The translations under genes and the position numbers were made by a program. A stretch of 64,000 nt of DNA from Pomacea canaliculata (Eukaryota; Mollusca; Gastropoda; Architaenioglossa; Ampullariidae): positions 8,777,217 to 8,841,216 of the forward strand of contig NC_037597.1 in the NCBI RefSeq assembly GCF_003073045.1, read 5' to 3'. The notes under the pieces were generated by a model. That model saw only the letters and a list, made by a program, of their open reading frames with translations. It did not search any database and was not told the origin of the DNA. Each line of letters begins with the position of its first letter. Position 1 is the stretch's first letter. Shown one piece after another: positions 57,901 to 64,000 of this stretch.

Positions 57901-60027
57901 TTACATGGTTGAAGAGGGTCACATCTCTACCTATCATAGCTAAAGGTGTGCTCACAGGTATGTAAGCAAGGTTGTTTTTATTCCACAAATTAACTCAGTA
58001 ATTGTTTCAAGCATGACAGATAGTGATGCCTTTTACCATAGATTGATTTTATTTTTTTCAGAAAATTTCAAAATTGTATTCTTTGTCCATTTGTTCATTA
58101 TTTTGAGTGCATCATTATGTAAGGAACTGTTTATATCAGGTCTTCGGCTCTTCCCACCATTCTTATCAGTTACCAGATATTTGCTGCGATTTCTTTTTTC
58201 ACAGGTGCAGATGCTGAAGCTGCTATTCAGCATGGTGCTAATGCTGTATGGGTTTCAAACCATGGAGGCCGAGAACTTGACTGCTTACCTGCTTCAGTAA
58301 GCTTTCTTGGCATTAAAACTTAATGATTTATACCACTAACTCTTGTCAATTCACAAATACGAACATTTGACATGCGCACACATCTATCATACTTAAATGT
58401 ATAGGTTAATAAATGTAAATAAAAATTAATAGTACTAAGTAGGATCTCATGAAAAGATTAGCAAATACTGGTTATTTAAAAATTCCTAGTGAAAGAGATT
58501 TTCTAGGCATCTGCTGAGCAAAGAACAAGAACTTTATCGCATTTAACATAATAAGAGAGTTTTTTTTCTTTATTTCAAGACTTACAAATTTTTCTTTAAT
58601 AAATGAGAGCTGCTACTGCCACTTGCAGACTGAGGCATGTGAATATTGTTAGCTTTGTCCATGATAAATGTCTGTATTTATACTCTTTTCGGCATTTTTC
58701 AACCAACTGTCACTGTTACAAAAATGTTAGTTTGACTTCAAGTATCAAAGAAAAATGTTTTAAATATCAAAAACAAAAACAAAATTGCTATCAAATATAT
58801 TTACACATACTCCAACTGAGTTGTTTAGTAATGATGCGCCTTCTGCTGTATAACGCAGTAGTCATGTACTTCATGTCACATACATGTAATATTAATGTGC
58901 TGATGTAATATATATGTCATTCATGGTTCTGTTTGTTTGTTTGTTTGTTGTTTTTTTTAAGATTGATGCTTTAGACGAGGTGTCGCAGGCTGTCAATAGA
59001 CAAGTGGAAGTGTACTTGGATGGGGGAGTAAGAAGTGGATTGGATGTTCTTAAGGCCTTGGCTCGAGGTGCTCATGCAGTCTTTTGTGGACGCCCAGCCT
59101 TATGGGGCCTTGTACACAATGTAAGTACTCATTCATAAACAACTGCGTAAAGGTGCAGTAATGTAAGCATATGCATTCACAAATGGGAAAAGGTAGGTGC
59201 ACAGTTTATACACAATGTAAGCACCCAATTCTGGAATTGGTGCAGTTTTTAAGACTAACATTCATCTAAAAATAAACACTATCCCATTAATAATGCAGAA
59301 GTTAAGTTTCTTGATGGTGATGATTATTGGTTTTGATGTAATAAAATGTACATTCATGGACATTCGGGGTCAGAAAATTGCACTTATTTTGTTCCTTGAT
59401 AGATTTTAAGCTTGCTCTTTTGTCTGTGGCTGCTAACTCAAATTAAATACTGTATTAAAGCCTAGAATCATGTTGCTTGTATCTATGTGCAGGGTACAGA
59501 AGGAGCAAAGCATGTGCTTGATATTCTTCAGGATGAGCTCAGTGTGGGAATGGCACTAGCAGGTAAATGGAACTATTTTAAGAAGAGCACTTTAACTCAC
59601 ACAAGCTATTCATCCTTGAACAACCTCTTTCCCTCCCACTCCCAAGTTCAGTCAAGTTTCTGTTTTATTTTTTTTTAAGTGGTTGCTTATCCAGACTGCT
59701 TAGGAAAACCCTGATATGGCTACAAGAATTTACTTGCTTTTGGGCAACAAACATATAGTGTTGGACATTCACAAAAGACACTAGCTGCTACTTTTAATGA
59801 AACATTCTGTTTGGAGTATAAGCACAGTTGAAAAATTTGGTGTTAAGAAGTGTATCTAAAGAGCCTGAAAATTTGCATAAAATGTTATAGTAAATCCTGA
59901 TAAATTTTCATCATGTAACTAAAACTAAAATTTTAAAAAGGTGCTTTTTGTGTCAGGTGTAACAGATGTCAAGAATATACCTCATGATCTGGTGGTGCAC
60001 AAGACGTTCTACACATCTAAACTCTGA
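54958..60027 (+). CDS. HAO1: peroxisomal 2-hydroxyacid (glycolate-type) oxidase, complete, 8 exons, 370 aa
   Basis: FMN enzyme of the glycolate oxidase family, which oxidises short 2-hydroxy acids and makes H2O2. Exons: 54958-55091, 56136-56287, 57142-57397, 57779-57957, 58205-58296, 58962-59120, 59493-59562, 59957-60027; phases agree (1,113 bp, the same 370 aa as human HAO1). The product ends FYTSKL, a peroxisomal PTS1. Conserved: Y25 (human Y26), K236, H260 and R263 in [10 protein letters not shown], and the phosphate loop [16 protein letters not shown]. Changed: human W110 is T109, Y132 is H131, and the ATAMQR segment reads SPMSMC. Both substituted positions line the substrate pocket, so substrate choice may differ from glycolate. 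It follows Ena on the same strand. The HAO1 symbol marks the family, not proven orthology against HAO2. Confidence 0.92.
55314..55382. repeat. intron 1 copy of a duplicated motif near the oxidase start
   Basis: Partner of 54832-54889, about 480 bp away in the same orientation. It begins CTTTCCATTCCTTTTCTGC and ends GGACCCTACACG. It has an extra GTCGACTCGGGT-type segment relative to the promoter copy. Confidence 0.65.
56335..56540 (+). mobile_element. tRNA-derived SINE in oxidase intron 2
   Basis: A tRNA-like head (box-A-like TAGCATACTGCATG, box-B-like GAGTTCAGATCTCC at about 56409) is followed by a body with GGGGGTACTCCAGTTTTC and TCCCCC, the central domain seen in widespread animal SINEs. 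A T-rich tract lies between. The sequence is degenerate and the ends are approximate; no target duplication is clear. Confidence 0.55.
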
Positions 60028-63000
60028 AAGTAGCCATCACAGGATATTCTGCACTACTCAGCTAACAAATGGTAGCCAGGATCTCCACAAATCCTGGAGG
60101 ATTTTGCATGGTATGAAAGAACTCTGTTAAATTTGTTCCCTTGTAAGTCCTAGAAATGTGCAAATGTCCAGTCCACCAGACTGCTTTTGGTTTGGTATTT
60201 CGGTGTGTCTCTCACACACAGAGCATATGACATGACAAAAATACATGACTGGCAGCATTCAATGTTTCGTTCGAATTCCACAAATGGTCACTTGCACAGC
60301 CCAATTCCTCTTTTGATCTATACTGTAAGCAAGCAGAATGCTAACAGCTTTTCGAAGGGACATCACCACAAGTCATAGGTACCAAGTGAAATGCAGTATT
60401 AATGAGAAATAGATTGGTAGCATTGTTACTGATTAACCTGAATAAAAAATATTATTTTAAATTCATGGGGCTTTTTCATAGTCTTCATGATAATACTAAT
60501 TCCTCAACTAGAAGCTTATCATCATCATCATCATCATAATTCTTGGATGTGTTTTGGAAATTAAAGAAATCGGCCGACTGTCACACTTTACAATGCTTCC
60601 ATTAAAAGCAACAGAAGTTAAAAATTTTATTACAATGCAGCACATAATGTTAATGTTGAATTAATCTGTGCAGAACTCATAATTTGGTGTTACACTTAAG
60701 GAAGAATTCAAACAATCTTCAACCTTAACTCAGTCACACTTCTCATCTGGTGTAGGAGGCTTAACAATTATTTTTATTCCCAGTTTTTTTTTTTTTTTAA
60801 TAGAAAGGTGTGGTCAAAAAATGTTAATGTCTCAGTGGATGGTAAGCTCACTAGATTTTAAAAAACTACACCTGGACTACGAGTCTTGTCATGGTTGCCA
60901 AAAATGCAGATTTTTGTAATAGTATGCAAGGGGGTTCGTCGCACAAAAATTGTAGCAGTCAAAGCTCCGATATGACCAAATACTGTCTGACTTGAATCCG
61001 ACTAGAGTCTGTCACTCATATCCTGAAAAATGCTCCAGTTAATTTTTTGCCATCTCTGCTGTTGAAAGGCATGCAAATGTACCTACAATTGGATAGTGTG
61101 TGAGTTTTGCCTTACAGTGTCCCAACCAATACACCTTTCTCCACTATCTTTCTGTTTTTCTTGACTTATATCAAGCTTGCACTCCTTCTGCTAAACAGCA
61201 CTGAAATGGAAAATGTTGAAATAAATTCTGTTCAAAAATAAGCTGACTCCTTAAGCATACCAGTCCTCTTCTTTAATGAACTTTACAGGCGCAGAAAAAA
61301 AATAATTGTTGTTTCACGAAAGACATAAATTCCACACACCATTCCCACATGCAGCTGACAGAGACAGCTGTCATACACACTACTATTTTACAGACTGCAC
61401 TCTTTCACTCTCGCAGCAGTCAACACCTTTTTCCAACAAATTACACTCAGTAGTGCATGGTCATTCTCACATGGACATCGAGATTGCTCGTTGCACAACC
61501 CCCTTCCTTCCCTGTGCACTTTTGCACTTGGAAACTGGGTCAGCGAAATGGTTTGCACCAGGTGGTCTGAACTCGTTTGAACATAGGCAGCAAATAAAGT
61601 TTAAGATGGAAAAGGTTTTCCACAATGCACTATGGGAACCTCGTCAATCTTACAGTTAGCCATCCTCTCTTGTTAAAAGAGATGAAAAAGTGTGCTAAAT
61701 AGTCACAGCAGTGCTGGAGCATTTAGTGGTCCTTCACACGATGTGTAATGGTTACTTCAAATGTAACAAAATAATGTTAAAATACACACATAAATATTAC
61801 ACATGCAAATACATATAAATGACATAAAACCACTTCAGTGCAAAAAGACGGTTAAATCACTATCTGATAATAAGAAGCATCTACTATGCCAATCCATGAA
61901 CGAACATACCATGTATATTAACTGTGGAGCATGGCAGTGGCACTTTTTAAAATGTTTTAGTTTTCCTCTTGGAAACACTTCTTGGAAGTGAGAATAAAGT
62001 AAAGAACAGTGCAAAGTCATTTGCAAATATCCTCACTCACATGGGAGCAGCCATCTTTGCTCCATCGACTATAGGTTAGGCAACTGAAGAAACAGAAACT
62101 AGATTACTGATGAACATAAAACCAGTTTATGGCTGAACTAAGTTTAGACTTGGCAGATCATCCGGTTCAAGTTCTTCAGCAACTCATATCAATAACTTTG
62201 TTTGCTCACTTTTAATGACAACCATTATTTCTGTGGGTTTGATTATTTTAATAAGACAGATGAATAATGATCGCACTTACTTTTTTCAATTTTACCACAA
62301 ATATTAAAAATAAGTTTACTTGTGTTTTTAAGTTTTCAACAAGTAACATTCCCTCTACATAATTCATGACAAGGAAGAAGGGAACCATTTATAAAATAAT
62401 TTTTAAAAAGCATGACAACAGTTATAAAAACACATGCTAACAAATGTCTCTACACAGGACACAACCTCAGAGATTTCAAAATACAACAGGCTTCCTATAG
62501 TGTTTGTCAAAATAATGACTAGGACAAGTGACCCAACGACTTGTATTATGACATGGTCACATCACTGTGGATTACTGTATTGTCACAATATTTTATTTTT
62601 TTTAACATCAGCCATTTTAAAACATGTAAAATCTTAAAGCATTCAAGACTTAAGAAGCAGGTATGGTTCATTTCCTTAAAATAGATCAGCATGACTTTGA
62701 AGAGGAGGTTTTTGAGCACTTTAACATGACATATAATGTAAAGTGTATTAACACAAAAGCTTGTACACAAATTTTGAATTAAATGGTGTTTATAAATGAG
62801 CTTTTACAACAGGCATTGCACCAAAAAATATTAGCTGATTTAAAATTATGTTTTCAAAAATAATGCTTAAATAGCCATTCCAGCCCAAAATGTTAAATAA
62901 CTTATCTCCCAATCTGAGTACCACAAAAACAATACTCCAAAAATAAGCAAAAAACCCAACAGCTACCCAGATATACTTTCAAGCCAATTTACAAATAGCA

Positions 63001-63182
63001 AGAGCAATGTTTTTTAAAGTGTTAACTGCTTTTATACAAAAGAAAAAATAATGACAGAGCTTTTTAACTAATCGCATCACAAAAGCAGATATGTATACAG
63101 AAAAAAAGGTGATCCTCTTACAGCTTATCACCCAGATTGTATGTTCGACCTGAAGCAGCTCCCCATCTCTTTTCTGACACTA
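60028..63182. other. oxidase 3' untranslated region and intergenic DNA
   Basis: A candidate polyadenylation signal AATAAA lies at 60441-60446, about 415 bp after the oxidase stop. An ATC trinucleotide run lies near 60519-60537. The right part is probably the 3' untranslated region of the minus-strand gene ending at 63693. No coding exon is supported. Confidence 0.45.
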
Positions 63183-63507
63183 CAGGCGGTTCTCAACTTA
63201 TGATGTTCCATTCCTACATTGTGTCACAAATCATTTTCGCTGTAAGTTGGAACATGCGAACATGCTCTACGTAAATCCTATCCTAACACCTATCATAACA
63301 CAGTAATTAACAAAAAACACAAATAAATATGTTTAATAATGAAATGAAACAGGAATAATAAACAGAAATAAAAAACCACAAAATTTGTTATGACGTTTAT
63401 GACGCAAAACCACGTAAGTGAAAACAAGGCTTTATACAGTAAATGGGAGATGTGTTATAACCATGAAACAACGTAACACGGGGCTGACATAACCCGAAGA
63501 CCCCCTG
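63183..63507. mobile_element. TA-flanked MITE, pogo/Tigger-like ends
   Basis: Left end CAGGCGGTTCTCAACTTATG and reverse-complemented right end CAGGGGGTCTTCGGGTTATG agree at about 14 of 20 positions. TA flanks both sides (63181-63182 and 63508-63509). The left end strongly recalls the CAGGCGGTCCCCGACTTACG end of pogo/Tigger elements. The 325-bp interior is AT-rich and non-coding. Confidence 0.6.
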
Positions 63508-63692
63508 TATTAGAATATGTTAATATCAAAACCATTTTAAATATTTCCCCAGGAAATGCTAGATAACTATACGTGGATGAACCATCAAATAATGCAATAT
63601 CACAGTCAAAAATTTAAAGACATTTACACACCTCTCTCTCATTTAATTTCATTTTAACAAAGGCATAATTGGTCCATGCTGCAGTAATAGCC

Positions 63693-63809
63693 TTAATATT
63701 TGTCCAGCTTCTCTCCTGTCATGGTTGTGCCTTCAACCAACTTGATATCAGTTGCAGAGACTCCATGTACATTATATTTTCTCTGTTCCTCAGCCTTTTC
63801 TCTCTCTTC
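63693..63809 (-). CDS. last coding exon of an unidentified minus-strand gene, partial
   Basis: A 117-bp exon with acceptor CCCCAG just upstream (63810-63815), phase 0, encodes 38 residues: EEREKAEEQRKYNVHGVSAT, then DIKLVEGTTMTGEKLDKY and a TAA stop. The start is a charged, probably helical EREKAEEQRK segment. I do not recognise the family. The coherent frame, a good acceptor and a polar soluble tail support a real exon; the rest of the gene lies beyond the right edge of the window. Confidence 0.6.
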   Translation of the reverse strand, partial: EEREKAEEQRKYNVHGVSATDIKLVEGTTMTGEKLDKY

Positions 63810-64000
63810 CTGGGGAAAAGATAGTTTAATCTTTTCATTTGATAGTCTGGTTTAGTACTTAAAAAACAAAGTAAAAATGTTAAATGATTATGATGAAATG
63901 TTAAATAAAGTTAAAAAATATGGTACGTAATAAACTGATCTCTGCATGACCATAAGTAAAAACAGAGTCTCAAAAATGTTTTAGTTGGTTAGTAGATAAG

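Overview
The window is animal nuclear DNA: AT-rich, with multi-exon genes, GT-AG (and two GC-AG) introns, many short DNA-transposon remnants, SINE-like retroposons and LINE pieces. Protein similarity and repeat style suggest a lophotrochozoan, most likely a gastropod mollusc; this is an inference from protein and repeat character, not a database result. I assembled every gene model by hand from splice signals, reading-frame phase and remembered family sequences. Exon phases agree throughout each of the four main gene models and in SRP9.

Layout. 1-17,000 is an accessory-looking flank. It holds a cluster of CACGTG E-boxes (3.64-4.07 kb), a THAP zinc-finger gene or remnant (4,161-5,112), a LINE 3' half with an open RNase H frame (about 5,756-7,167) bracketed by unusually long 57-bp direct repeats, a degenerate tandem array (7.98-8.46 kb), a GA microsatellite, a TA-flanked MITE (10,940-11,400) and a tRNA-like SINE. 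I support no other gene there.

17,722-60,027 is a compact block of five conserved genes: PARP1 (minus, 26 coding exons, 991 aa), YIF1 (plus, 9 exons, 319 aa), SRP9 (minus, 3 exons, 78 aa), Ena/VASP (plus, 10 exons, 436 aa) and a peroxisomal 2-hydroxyacid oxidase (plus, 8 exons, 370 aa, ending SKL). PARP1/YIF1 and SRP9/Ena are two head-to-head pairs, about 0.6 kb between start codons, and both intergenic gaps carry the same ETS-type 9-mer ACCGGAAAT. The last exon of an unidentified minus-strand gene lies at 63,693-63,809.

The genes do not form one pathway: DNA-damage signalling (PARP1), ER-Golgi membrane traffic (YIF1), signal-recognition-particle Alu domain (SRP9), actin-filament elongation (Ena) and glycolate-type oxidation (HAO). 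Ena, SRP9 and PARP1 are also neighbours on human 1q42.12, so the linkage looks ancient.

The introns are rich in small mobile elements with readable target-site duplications: a Mutator-like element with a 10-bp duplication and a nested MITE in Ena intron 1, an hAT MITE, two TA-flanked MITEs and three members of one short retroposon family. One of those retroposons lies eight bases from a PARP1 splice donor. No retrovirus, LTR element, Polinton, CRISPR array or true tRNA/rRNA gene was seen.
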